The translations under genes and the position numbers were made by a program. Source: Mesorhizobium sp. (GTDB lineage: Bacteria; Pseudomonadota; Alphaproteobacteria; Rhizobiales; Rhizobiaceae). Taken from it: DNA of 64,000 nucleotides. How positions within the stretch are numbered: position 1 is the stretch's first letter; every line of letters begins with the position of its first letter. The notes beneath the pieces are model-generated. The model was not told the origin of the DNA. It saw nothing but the letters and a program-made list of their open reading frames with translations, and ran no database searches. The stretch is from positions 62,001-126,000 of the forward strand of contig SAQE01000010.1 of assembly GCA_004020545.1 (NCBI GenBank), read 5' to 3'. Of the stretch, positions 35,303 through 43,796 are shown one piece after another.

Positions 35303-37324
35303 CTAACCGATCTGTCCAGCCGTTTCCGACACTGCCTGCTCGGGCACGCGGCCGGTGCTTTCCTCCGCCCGGTGCAGCCCCGCCAGGATGGCAAGCGCGG
35401 CTGCCTTGTCGCGGTCCCGCAACGCGGCTTGCAGCGCCGCCAGCGCGGCCTCGATCCTCGGCCATTCCACGACATCGGTCCTGAGGCCGAATATCTTGGC
35501 GGTGTCGAGCTTGACGACCTCTTCGTTCTCGCCATGCAGCGTCTCGTGCAGCTTCTCGCCGGGCCTGATACCGGTGAAGCGGATCGGAATGTCGGTGTAG
35601 GGGCTTTTGCCGGCCATGCGGATCATGGTTTCGGCGACTTCGAGGATCGGCACGGGCTTACCCATGTCGAGCATGTAGATGGCGTAATCGTCCCTGCCCT
35701 GGCGCTGCTCGGCGTCGGCGGCCGACATGATGACGAGATCCACAGCCTCGGCCACCGTCATGAAATAGCGGGTCATGCGCCGATCGGTGATGGTGACCGG
35801 GCCGCCGGCCTCGATCTGCTTCTGGAAGATGGTCGCCACCGAGCCGTTGGAGCCAAAGACGTTGCCGAAGCGCACGGCGATGAATTTGGTGTCCGGGACG
35901 CCGGGGCGATGGCCGTTCACCGCGCCTCTATATTGATCGGGCAGCTCGGCATGGGTTTCATGCAGCGAGGAGACGATCTGCTCGGCCGCCCGCTTGGTGA
36001 CGCCGAGCACCGAAGTCGGGTCGACGGCCTTGTCGCTGGAAATCAGCAGGAACTGGGGCACCCCGCATTTGGCGGCGACCTCGGCGCAGGCGAGCGTGCC
36101 GAAAATATTCGTCTCGATCGCCGCTTCCCAGTTCTCTTCCAGCAGCGGCACGTGTTTCAGCGCCGCCGCATGGAAGACGATCGAGGGTTTGAACTCGCTG
36201 ACGAGGCGCATCATGTGAGGCCGGTCGGTGACGTCGACGATGCGGCTTGTCAGCCGGTCGCGATCCTTTTCGCCGATCAGTTGATCGAGCTGGAAAATGC
36301 CGAACTCGGAATTGTCGGCCACCAGCACCGCCTCGGCGCCAAGTTCCAGCGCGCGCTTGACCAGGATGCGGCCGATGGAGCCGGCGCCGCCGGTGACCAG
36401 CACGCGCTTGCCGCCGACGAAGGCGCCGATGCGCTTGACGTCGGTGGCCACCGCCGAACGGCGCATGATGGTTTCCATCTCGACGGCGTCGAGAACCAGC
36501 TTGCCGCCCTGCCCCAGCTCCGACAGACCGGAGAACTGGACGACGGCAATGCCGCTGTGGCGGGCGACGCGCACCAGTTCGGCGTAGTCCTCGATCTCGC
36601 GCTCGGCGCCGTTGCCAAAAATCAGCAGATCGAGGCTTTCCGTGCCCCTGACATAGTCCTCCAGCACCTCGACCAGGCGCGGCGGTACCGCCACCACGGG
36701 AACGCCCTGGATCTGCGTGCCGAGCGGCGCGTCGGCCTCGGTCGCCATGATGCCTGCAATGGCATACTCGGCCGGCGCGGCGGTGCGGGTGAAGCGGACG
36801 ATCACATCGGCCTCGCTCAGCCGGCCGATGAACAACGCCTGGTTGATCGGCGCGTCGCCGGGAGCGCGGCGCAGGATGCGCCAGCTCGCGCCATCGCGCA
36901 GGAACCGATAGTAGAGCCTGGGCGCCGAAATGATGGTGAAGGAGACCAGGAAAAAGACGATGAACTGGCGTTCGTTGAGACCGGAGACAGGCTGAAAGAA
37001 GGAACGGAAGGCAAGCGAGGCCAGGTAGAGAACCACCGTCAGGCTGCCGCAGCCCTTGAGGATGTTGAAGAAATCGGGGGTGGAGGCGAAGCGCCAGACG
37101 GTGCTGTAGAGGCCGCAATAGCGAAACAGCAGATGGGCGAAGAGCACGATGGCCGCCCAGCAGGCCAGCCCGCCATAGGAGAACGCGTCGAAGGAAAGCC
37201 GTGACTGCGACAGGGTGAGGCTGAGAGCCACCGAGACCAGGACCATGACGAGGTCCTGAACCATGATGATGGCGCGCCGCATCTTCGGTCGGAGGTCCGA
37301 TACGGCTTCTACGTATGCGGTCAT
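35303..37324 (-). CDS. UDP-GlcNAc 4,6-dehydratase, membrane-bound WbpM/CapD/FlaA1 family
   Basis: 673 residues. The N-terminal ~150 residues hold about four membrane helices, followed by a CoA-binding-like Rossmann domain and then the catalytic domain. The second Rossmann motif is VLVTGGAGSIGRILVKRALE (about 308-327). SSDKAVDPTSVLGVTKRAAE contains the Thr/Lys catalytic set used by this family instead of Tyr. VRFGNVFGSNGSVATIFQKQ and TDRRMTRYFMTVAEAV are diagnostic. The product is UDP-4-keto-6-deoxy-GlcNAc, the substrate for the neighbouring reductase. R. etli WreV is the likely counterpart. The 140-bp gap after it (35162-35302) shows nothing notable. Confidence 0.92.
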   Translation of the reverse strand: MTAYVEAVSDLRPKMRRAIIMVQDLVMVLVSVALSLTLSQSRLSFDAFSYGGLACWAAIVLFAHLLFRYCGLYSTVWRFASTPDFFNILKGCGSLTVVLYLASLAFRSFFQPVSGLNERQFIVFFLVSFTIISAPRLYYRFLRDGASWRILRRAPGDAPINQALFIGRLSEADVIVRFTRTAAPAEYAIAGIMATEADAPLGTQIQGVPVVAVPPRLVEVLEDYVRGTESLDLLIFGNGAEREIEDYAELVRVARHSGIAVVQFSGLSELGQGGKLVLDAVEMETIMRRSAVATDVKRIGAFVGGKRVLVTGGAGSIGRILVKRALELGAEAVLVADNSEFGIFQLDQLIGEKDRDRLTSRIVDVTDRPHMMRLVSEFKPSIVFHAAALKHVPLLEENWEAAIETNIFGTLACAEVAAKCGVPQFLLISSDKAVDPTSVLGVTKRAAEQIVSSLHETHAELPDQYRGAVNGHRPGVPDTKFIAVRFGNVFGSNGSVATIFQKQIEAGGPVTITDRRMTRYFMTVAEAVDLVIMSAADAEQRQGRDDYAIYMLDMGKPVPILEVAETMIRMAGKSPYTDIPIRFTGIRPGEKLHETLHGENEEVVKLDTAKIFGLRTDVVEWPRIEAALAALQAALRDRDKAAALAILAGLHRAEESTGRVPEQAVSETAGQIG

Positions 37325-37527
37325 TGGGTGGTACTGAACTCCAGGCGCAGGGGCATAACTACCAGAACGGCGCCGGTTCGACCATCGACCGCCGCCACTC
37401 CAGATTGCACATCCCCAACCCCGTCACCCGCCATCGCATTAGCGCGGAGTTGAAAAGACCGCCAGAGATTTTTTGGGGAGCAGCGGTCCGCCAAGCGTCA
37501 TGAACCCTGGCGGCAGACGGAAGGGCG

Positions 37528-37561
37528 GCGCGGCTCCTCGCGGCGTTCGCGGAGGCCGCGC
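37528..37561. repeat. GC-rich imperfect hairpin after a glycosyltransferase gene
   Basis: GCGCGGCTCCTCGCG and CGCGGAGGCCGCGC pair with small mismatches around a short loop, about 13 bases beyond the stop of the glycosyltransferase at 37574. There is no T-run. It may be a processing or termination stem between the glycosyltransferase pair and the dehydratase gene. The remainder of 37325-37573 shows no gene. Confidence 0.35.
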
Positions 37562-37573
37562 TGGCCCTGCTGT

Positions 37574-38692
37574 TCAGCCGTTGCGGCCCCCGAGCTGACG
37601 GTAAAGCTCGACATAGGATTTCCCCATCCTTTCGGCGGTAAACAGGCGGACATACCGATCGCGCGCGGCCCGTCCCCAGTTCGCCGCCTCGTCCGGCTGG
37701 TCGATCAGCCGATTGATCGCCTCGGCAAGCCTGGCCGGATCCGATGGCGGGACAATGAGGCCGGTCTGGCCGGCTTTGTTGACGTAGCTGGTACCCGTTC
37801 CGATTTCGCAGGAAATCATCGGCTTGCCGCACATGGCCGCCTCGACCAGCGAAAGCCCATAGGCCTCCGACCTTTGGTTCGAGGGAAAAACCAGGCCGCG
37901 GCAATTGCGCAGCAGCGCCATCTTGCGGGGCTCGGACACCTCGCCAAGAAAAAGCAGATTGTCGAGGCGCAGTGTCTCGGCCTGTTGCCTGAGTTCCCCT
38001 TCGACCGGCCCCGAGCCGGCAATGACGATCTTGCACCGCGCCTGCGAGGCGGCCTGGATCAGAACATCCAGCCCCTTGTAGTAGCGCAACACGCCGACGA
38101 ACAGCACGAACGGTTCCGGGACCGTCGATCGGCACCAAATGTCGTCGGCCTCGCCTGGCGGGGGATAGGCGCCCTCGTCGATGCCGATGGGAATGACCCT
38201 CGATTTGGCCCTGAACGCCCTGAGCACGGGGCTCGACTCCAGATAGTTGGGCGATGTCGCCACGATCGCATCGACATCCCCCAGGAAGCGCATCATCAAA
38301 GGCCGGTAGAAAGGCAGGATGAGCCGCTGTTTGACGATGTCGGAATGATAGGTGACGACAGCCGGCTTGCCGTGGTGGGACTGGAAATGCACCATGTCCA
38401 TGACCGGCCACGGAAAGTGGTAATGGACGAGGTCGGCCTGTCTGGCGAGCGCGCCGAACTTGCGAAAGACCTCGCGCGAAAATCCGGTCGACGCCAGCTC
38501 GAAATCCAGCTTGGCTTTGCGGGCCATGTGGTCGTCGAGACGTTTTGTATTTTCGTCCGGAGCACGGCTCAGCGACAGCACTTCGGTCTCGATGCCATGG
38601 TGAGCGGTGCTTTGAGCGATGGCATGGATCGTCCGCTCCACCCCGCCGAAGCTGTCCGGCCAGTATGTCTTGAAGAAATGCAGGACTTTCAA
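37574..38692 (-). CDS. Glycosyltransferase, GT4 (GT-B)
   Basis: 372 residues. The N-terminus MKVLHFFKTYWPDSFGGVER is the donor-side start with the GGVER acceptor-loop pattern of GT4 enzymes. The C-terminal nucleotide-sugar site is FVGVLRYYKGLDVLIQA, IAGSGPVEGELR and SEAYGLSLVEAAMCGKPMIS (E-x7-E motif). It is cytosolic or peripheral to the membrane and adds one sugar, probably retaining, to the lipid-linked O unit; donor and linkage are unknown. The start codon overlaps the upstream glycosyltransferase stop by 4 bases, so the two work in one operon. Confidence 0.9.
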   Translation of the reverse strand: MKVLHFFKTYWPDSFGGVERTIHAIAQSTAHHGIETEVLSLSRAPDENTKRLDDHMARKAKLDFELASTGFSREVFRKFGALARQADLVHYHFPWPVMDMVHFQSHHGKPAVVTYHSDIVKQRLILPFYRPLMMRFLGDVDAIVATSPNYLESSPVLRAFRAKSRVIPIGIDEGAYPPPGEADDIWCRSTVPEPFVLFVGVLRYYKGLDVLIQAASQARCKIVIAGSGPVEGELRQQAETLRLDNLLFLGEVSEPRKMALLRNCRGLVFPSNQRSEAYGLSLVEAAMCGKPMISCEIGTGTSYVNKAGQTGLIVPPSDPARLAEAINRLIDQPDEAANWGRAARDRYVRLFTAERMGKSYVELYRQLGGRNG

Positions 38693-39807
38693 GCGTCGGT
38701 CTTTCGTCTTTGCCGGATGGCCTGCCCGAAGATCTGCAGCATGCCTGTGGCGTGATTATGCCAGGTAAATCGTCCGGCATTCTCGCGCGCGCCGACGGCG
38801 AACCCGTTGCGGAATTGCGCGTCGGTGGAGAGGCGGTCGAATGCGGCGGAGATCGCCGCCGTATCGTTCGGATCGACGAGGACGGCATCGTCTCCGGCGA
38901 CTTCAGGCATCGACGACGTGTTCGACGTCAGCACAGGTTTGCCGAATGACTGGGCCTCGACGATCGGGAAGCCGAAACCCTCATAAAGCGACGGCATCGC
39001 CAGAAACAGACAATTCGCATAGAGCGTGGCAAGCACGCCATCGTCGACGAAGCCGGTGAACTTGATGTTGGCCTCGAGCCCGCCGCCGCGCACCTGATCG
39101 GCAAGGCGCGTCTGCTTCCATCCCTTGCCGCCGACGATGACAAGGTCGCAGCGGGTGCCGGCCGGCAGCAGGCCATAGGCCGTTATCAGATTGGCGAGGT
39201 TCTTGCGGGGCTCGAGCGTGCCGACAAAAAGCGCATAGGGCCTGGTGATCCCGAGTGCCTCGAGGCTCGAAACATCCGCGGGGGCCGGCAACGCGGCCGT
39301 GCCGGGGGCGACTGTCCTGACCGGCGATTTCAGCCAGGGGAATGCGCGCGTCAACGCGCTCGCCGTAGCCGTCGAATCCGCGACAACGATGTCGGCGGCC
39401 TGCAACGCCGGCTTCATCAGCAGGCGCTCGCCGATCCAGGTCCGGGTGCGCATGGTCTCGGCCGCATGCATCCAGACGAGGTCGTGAATGGTGACCACGC
39501 GTGCGATCCGGCTGTCGAGAACGAACGGCAGGCGATGCGACGGCCCCCAGAGGACCTCAACCCGATCGCGCCGCGCCAGGGAAGGCAGCATGGTCTGGCC
39601 CCAGACGGTTCGGGCGAGAGGTCCCTTGAACCTGGCGGTCCGAAGGGAAACGCCATGCGGAATGTCGTACTGCGCGCTTATCTCACCCGGCGCATAGACC
39701 ACCACATCGGCGCCGAGCGCGGCCAGGGCCTTGATCGCATTGTGAACAAACCGGCCGATCCCATCGGTAGCCGATAAGAGGTTCCTGCCGTCGATGCCGA
39801 TTTTCAA
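38689..39807 (-). CDS. Glycosyltransferase, GT4 (mannosyltransferase-like)
   Basis: 372 residues from TTG 39807, preceded by CCGGAGACACCG; the longer frame to 40050 has no family sequence. It begins KIGIDGRNLLSATDGIGRF, with the GIGRF pattern of WbpY/MtfB-like GT4 enzymes. It continues with VTIHDLVWMHAAETMRTRTW, then LFVGTLEPRKNLANLI, VIVGGKGWKQT and PSLYEGFGFPIVEAQSFGKP (E-x7-E). Enzymes of this group often use GDP-mannose or GDP-rhamnose, and manB/manC/gmd/rmd lie elsewhere in the window, but the donor here is a guess. Confidence 0.88.
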   Translation of the reverse strand: MKIGIDGRNLLSATDGIGRFVHNAIKALAALGADVVVYAPGEISAQYDIPHGVSLRTARFKGPLARTVWGQTMLPSLARRDRVEVLWGPSHRLPFVLDSRIARVVTIHDLVWMHAAETMRTRTWIGERLLMKPALQAADIVVADSTATASALTRAFPWLKSPVRTVAPGTAALPAPADVSSLEALGITRPYALFVGTLEPRKNLANLITAYGLLPAGTRCDLVIVGGKGWKQTRLADQVRGGGLEANIKFTGFVDDGVLATLYANCLFLAMPSLYEGFGFPIVEAQSFGKPVLTSNTSSMPEVAGDDAVLVDPNDTAAISAAFDRLSTDAQFRNGFAVGARENAGRFTWHNHATGMLQIFGQAIRQRRKTDA

Positions 39808-40004
39808 CGGTGTCTCCGGAAATGAGCTGAGCGAAGGATTCCGGACATTTGCACCGTGGATAGGAGAGGCGTTGGAGACGCAATGCGCCTGGAGCGTATT
39901 GCGAGGCTGGCTCCTAGCATACATCTCGCCAGTTCGGTAACGCGAAGGTGGAAAGACAGTCTCGTTTGGGGAAAATCGCTTGCGCCTCAGCCTGAGGATG
40001 GTAG

Positions 40005-40997
40005 ATGCACGGTGATCCCATTCCACAATTCGAGGGCGATCTTCTGCCAAAGCTGATTATCCAGATTCCTTGCTACAACGAAGCCGAAACACTGGCGATA
40101 GCGCTGAGCGATCTGCCGCGGACCGTCACAGGCTTCGACAGCGTCGAATGGTTGGTGATCGATGACGGAAGCACGGATGAAACGGTCAGGGTCGCCAGGG
40201 AAAACGGCGTCGACCACGTCGTAAGGCACACCAGCAATCGCGGTCTTGCCTATGCCTTCATGACAGGTATCGAAGCCTGCCTGGCCCGTGGCGCGGATGT
40301 CATCGTCAACACCGATGCCGACAACCAGTACCATGCCGCCGACGTTCCGGCCCTCGTCAATCCGGTGCTGGAAGGGCGCGCGGATATGGTCATCGGCGCG
40401 CGGCCGATATCGGAGATAGAGCATTTCTCCCCGATCAAGAAGCTCCTGCAGAAGATCGGCAGCTGGGTGGTTCGGGTCAGCAGTGGCACTGATGTGCAGG
40501 ATGCCCCGAGTGGATTTCGCGCGATCTCGCGAAATGCTGCGCAGCGGCTGATGGTGTTCAACAACTACACCTACACGCTGGAAACCATCATCCAGGCCGG
40601 TCGCAAGAACATGCGCGTGGTTTCGGTGCCGATCCGCGTCAACGGCGATTTGCGGCCGTCGCGGCTGGTCAAGAGCATTCCATCGTACATAAAGCGCTCG
40701 ATCTTCACCATCGTGCGCATCTTCGTCATCTATCAGCCGGCCCGCTTCTTCGGCATTGTCGCGGCGGTTCTTTTCGGACTTGGTTTCCTGATCGGCCTGC
40801 GCTTCTTCTATTTCTACCTGACTGGAACGGGCACCGGCCACATACAGTCGGTGATCCTGGCGGGCGCTCTCATGTCGATGGGCTTCCAGTGCCTTCTCGT
40901 CGCCTTCCTGGCCGATGTGATCGCGGCCAACCGCAAGCTGCTCGAAGATATCCGCTACACGCAGCGGGCCGACTTCGTTCGGAACCCGGAGCGTTGA
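40005..40997 (+). CDS. Glycosyltransferase family 2 with C-terminal membrane helices (DPM-like)
   Basis: 330 residues. The GT2 start KLIIQIPCYNEAETLAIALS (about 16-35), VIDDGSTDETV and the DxD-type VNTDADNQYHAADVPALV are clear. The QDAPSGFRAISRNAAQRL segment matches polyprenyl-phosphate-sugar synthases. Two hydrophobic segments near the C-terminus (FFGIVAAVLFGLGFLIGLRF and the ILAGALMSMGFQCLLVAFLA region) anchor it. It probably transfers a sugar to a polyprenyl phosphate, possibly feeding the GT-C-like protein at 43797. It is divergent from the GT4 pair (197-bp gap at 39808-40004, no clear motif). Stop and next start share a base (TGATG). Confidence 0.88.
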   Translation: MHGDPIPQFEGDLLPKLIIQIPCYNEAETLAIALSDLPRTVTGFDSVEWLVIDDGSTDETVRVARENGVDHVVRHTSNRGLAYAFMTGIEACLARGADVIVNTDADNQYHAADVPALVNPVLEGRADMVIGARPISEIEHFSPIKKLLQKIGSWVVRVSSGTDVQDAPSGFRAISRNAAQRLMVFNNYTYTLETIIQAGRKNMRVVSVPIRVNGDLRPSRLVKSIPSYIKRSIFTIVRIFVIYQPARFFGIVAAVLFGLGFLIGLRFFYFYLTGTGTGHIQSVILAGALMSMGFQCLLVAFLADVIAANRKLLEDIRYTQRADFVRNPER

Positions 40998-42079
40998 TGC
41001 GCGTAGTCCTGATCGGTCCCGTTCCGCCCTATCGCGGAGGAATAGCTCAATATACCGCTCAGTTGCACGCGGCCCTTGCTGAGTCAGACGAGCAATTCAC
41101 TATATCCTTTTCGCGTCAATTCCCGGCATTCATGTATCCCGGTGGAAGCGACAAGGAACCGGAGCCGCATGCATATCTGCCGGCTGTCGAATACATCATC
41201 GATGCCGCCAATCCACTCACCTGGCCGGCGATTGGCCGTCGCATCCAATCCCTGAATCCGGATCTGATCGTCGTGCAGTGGTGGCACGTCTACTGGGCAC
41301 CGTTCATCATCTGGATGAAACGGCTCGCCAGGCGCAGCGGCAAACGAATGGTGGTGATTTGCCACAACGTTGACGACCACGAATCCGCCGGTTGGAAAGT
41401 CAGGCTTCGCAGCCTCGCGTTACGCGGCTGCAAGGAATTGTTCGTGCACTCCAGCCGCCATCGTGAAATCCTCGGCGAAATGTTTCCGGAAGCGTCGATC
41501 CGGATGCATCCGATTCCCGCTTACGATGCTTTTCCTGCGCCGGACACGAAATTGCCGAGACAAGCGAGAACTGAACTCCTCTTCTTTGGTCTGATCCGGC
41601 CATATAAAGGCTTGGACATACTTCTACGCGCTTTGGCCCAACTTGCCGACAGGGATTTCCATCTCACCATTGCCGGGGAAAGCTGGGACGGGGTTGCATC
41701 CTATGAAAGGATCATTAGCGAAGGCGGGTTCTCCGAAAAGGTCGATATGTTGAATGCTTACGTCTCGAACCAGTCGGCAGCGAATCTCTTCGCACGTGCA
41801 GATGCGGTAGTCCTACCCTATCGGTCAGCCTCGGGCAGCGCCGTCGCGGCGCTTGCCCTCAACTACCGCAAGCCTGTAATCGCAAGCCGGATCGGCGGCC
41901 TTCCGGATATTGTTGCGCCTGGGACGGGCATTCTGTTCGAGCCGGAAAACGTGGACGCCCTTGCGGGTGCCTTGTCTCGTGTCATGGATGAAGACCGGTG
42001 GTATGAGCCTAAAGCCATCGAGGCAACCAATGAGCGGCTGACCTGGCGCAGCCTTGCGTCGGAATTGAAAGGGGGATAG
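40997..42079 (+). CDS. Glycosyltransferase, GT4
   Basis: 360 residues from ATG 40997. MRVVLIGPVPPYRGGIAQYT is the usual GT4 acceptor-side start. The C-terminal half has LFFGLIRPYKGLDILLRALA, TIAGESWD, VLPYRSASGSAVAALALNYR and VIASRIGGLPDI. The E-x7-E motif is replaced here by a SGSAVAALA stretch, as in some GT4 members that keep only part of it. It is co-translated with the GT2 gene and followed 10 bases later by a methyltransferase gene. Codon use starts to drift to lower GC from here on. Confidence 0.86.
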   Translation: MRVVLIGPVPPYRGGIAQYTAQLHAALAESDEQFTISFSRQFPAFMYPGGSDKEPEPHAYLPAVEYIIDAANPLTWPAIGRRIQSLNPDLIVVQWWHVYWAPFIIWMKRLARRSGKRMVVICHNVDDHESAGWKVRLRSLALRGCKELFVHSSRHREILGEMFPEASIRMHPIPAYDAFPAPDTKLPRQARTELLFFGLIRPYKGLDILLRALAQLADRDFHLTIAGESWDGVASYERIISEGGFSEKVDMLNAYVSNQSAANLFARADAVVLPYRSASGSAVAALALNYRKPVIASRIGGLPDIVAPGTGILFEPENVDALAGALSRVMDEDRWYEPKAIEATNERLTWRSLASELKGG

Positions 42080-42088
42080 GCGCCGCCT

Positions 42089-42814
42089 ATGGAAGCTCCT
42101 CGCCTTTCACACGCGATTCTCGACGCGGAAAGCCGAAATGCCAAGGCTCGGAAGATTGCGATGCTCTCCGGCATGACTGCACCGAATCCGGGTATGCGCA
42201 TGCTCGAGGTCGGTTGTGGCTCTGGCTTCATCGCCAGTTATTTTTCCAAGCTCGGTTTTGGTCCGAGTGGGACGTTCGCCACCGATATCAATGACGAGCG
42301 CCAGGTCAGCGAGGGCTATTCGTTCCGCAAGGTGGACGACACGAGGCTGCCCTTTCCGGACGAACACTTCGATCTCATTGTCACCAATCACGTAATCGAG
42401 CATGTGGGTGGCCTCGCAGAGCAACGACGGCATCTCGACGAAATTCACCGTTGCCTCAAGCCGGATGGAATTCTGTACTTTGCGGTCCCCAACAAGTGGC
42501 GTTTTTTCGAAGCCCACTACAAACTTCCGCTCCTCAGTTGGCTGCCTGCTCCAATCGCGGATCGCTACATCCGGCTTCGCGGAGCGAAACACCGCTATGA
42601 CTGCCGACCTCTCTCTCGGGGGGAAGCTGAAACCTTATTGAGTGAGGCCGGGTTCGAAGCGGAAGATAAAACGATTGACGCGATTCGCGTTGTCGGCGAT
42701 TTGGAAGGTAATGTCGGCGCCTACAGAATCGCCAACAACATTCCGGATTTCATCTTTAGGTCAACGAGGGGAATTGTTCCGACGCTCATATTCGTGGCGA
42801 GGAAGCAAAGGTGA
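42089..42814 (+). CDS. SAM-dependent class I methyltransferase
   Basis: 241 residues. Motif I is MRMLEVGCGSGFIASYFSKL (about 34-53), with the acidic motif II region in GTFATDINDE and a post-I segment LPFPDEHFDLIVTNHVIEHV. The fold is the usual Rossmann methyltransferase. In an O-antigen locus it probably methylates a sugar hydroxyl, but the substrate is open. It overlaps the next gene by 4 bases (GTGA). Confidence 0.85.
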   Translation: MEAPRLSHAILDAESRNAKARKIAMLSGMTAPNPGMRMLEVGCGSGFIASYFSKLGFGPSGTFATDINDERQVSEGYSFRKVDDTRLPFPDEHFDLIVTNHVIEHVGGLAEQRRHLDEIHRCLKPDGILYFAVPNKWRFFEAHYKLPLLSWLPAPIADRYIRLRGAKHRYDCRPLSRGEAETLLSEAGFEAEDKTIDAIRVVGDLEGNVGAYRIANNIPDFIFRSTRGIVPTLIFVARKQR

Positions 42815-43737
42815 AAGCACTCCGCATTGTCGGGATCGCGCTGTCGCTGGCCGGTTTGGTATTCTTCATTGCGGCGTTTGCTCGTTCGCCCGAGGTGCTT
42901 ATCCAAGCCGCCGTCGCTCCGTTCTTTTGGTCTTCGCTGCTGATCGGAACAGCTGCGATTTTTTGCAGCCTGCTGCTCGCCGCCTTCAACTGGCATATGC
43001 TGCTTGGCGTTTTCGGGGCGGGTCGCACGCTTGCTCTCGTCGGACCGGTTTTTCTCTCTACGCAGATCGGGAAGTATCTCCCCGGTAATGTTGGGCATCT
43101 CATCGGAAGAGCGGTGATGCTCAAGTCTTACGAGATATCCGTTGGCGCGTCGACGAAAGCGATGATCGTCGAGACGATGGCCTTGCTTTGCGTCGGCTTC
43201 GCCTTGGCCGCGATGCTTTTACACGAATGGGTTGTCAAGGCATTGCAAGTTATGGGCGATTCGATGTGGCTCGCAATAGTTCTTTTATCCATTGCCGTGG
43301 TTGCCATGGCAACGACCTTGGCATTTCGGGGTCGGACAGCTCCTTTTATCCGACAACTATTGGCGGATTTGGCCGCCTCGCGTAGCCGGCTTCTCGTCGT
43401 GGGAGCCATCGATCTTGTCAACTTTGCACTAAATGGATTGGCATTGTGGTCGGCGGCGGCATTGCTATTTCCGGACAGGCAGATCGGCATGCTTGCATGT
43501 CTGGGGGTGGCCTCCGCGTCATTTCTGGCCGGGTACATTACGCCCGGATCGCCGGGAGGCATCGGCGTTCGTGAGGCGACGACGGTCCTTCTCCTCAACC
43601 CCGTCTTTTCCGCGACGGAAGCTGCAATGCTCGCCCTCCTGATCCGACTGGCCGCAACCCTGGCCGATCTTATAGGATTTGCTTTGGGAATCGCCCTTCT
43701 GGCGCTCCGAGGAAACAGAATAGTCTTGCGAGATTAA
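42811..43737 (+). CDS. Integral membrane protein of the LPG-synthase/UPF0104 flippase-like family
   Basis: 308 residues from GTG 42811, with about eight membrane helices. Landmarks are SLLLAAFNWHMLLGVFGAGR, STQIGKYLPGNVGHLIGRAV (the K-x-LPG-x-x-G motif) and FLAGYITPGSPGGIGVREAT (the PGGxGxRE motif). These are shared with the membrane half of MprF, AglD and related flippase-like proteins. No aminoacyl-transfer domain is attached. Within this operon it could help move a polyprenyl-linked sugar or lipid, but that is inference. Confidence 0.82.
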   Translation: MKALRIVGIALSLAGLVFFIAAFARSPEVLIQAAVAPFFWSSLLIGTAAIFCSLLLAAFNWHMLLGVFGAGRTLALVGPVFLSTQIGKYLPGNVGHLIGRAVMLKSYEISVGASTKAMIVETMALLCVGFALAAMLLHEWVVKALQVMGDSMWLAIVLLSIAVVAMATTLAFRGRTAPFIRQLLADLAASRSRLLVVGAIDLVNFALNGLALWSAAALLFPDRQIGMLACLGVASASFLAGYITPGSPGGIGVREATTVLLLNPVFSATEAAMLALLIRLAATLADLIGFALGIALLALRGNRIVLRD

Positions 43738-43796
43738 TTCGCAGCAGATCGTTTGAGCCTGCCGGACGTTTGGGTAAATCAAGGGAGCGGACTATA

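Noticed and set aside
35372-37204. A 610-codon plus-strand frame opposite the WbpM-like dehydratase gene
   Set aside because: Shadow of the conserved dehydratase; no start signal and no family motifs.
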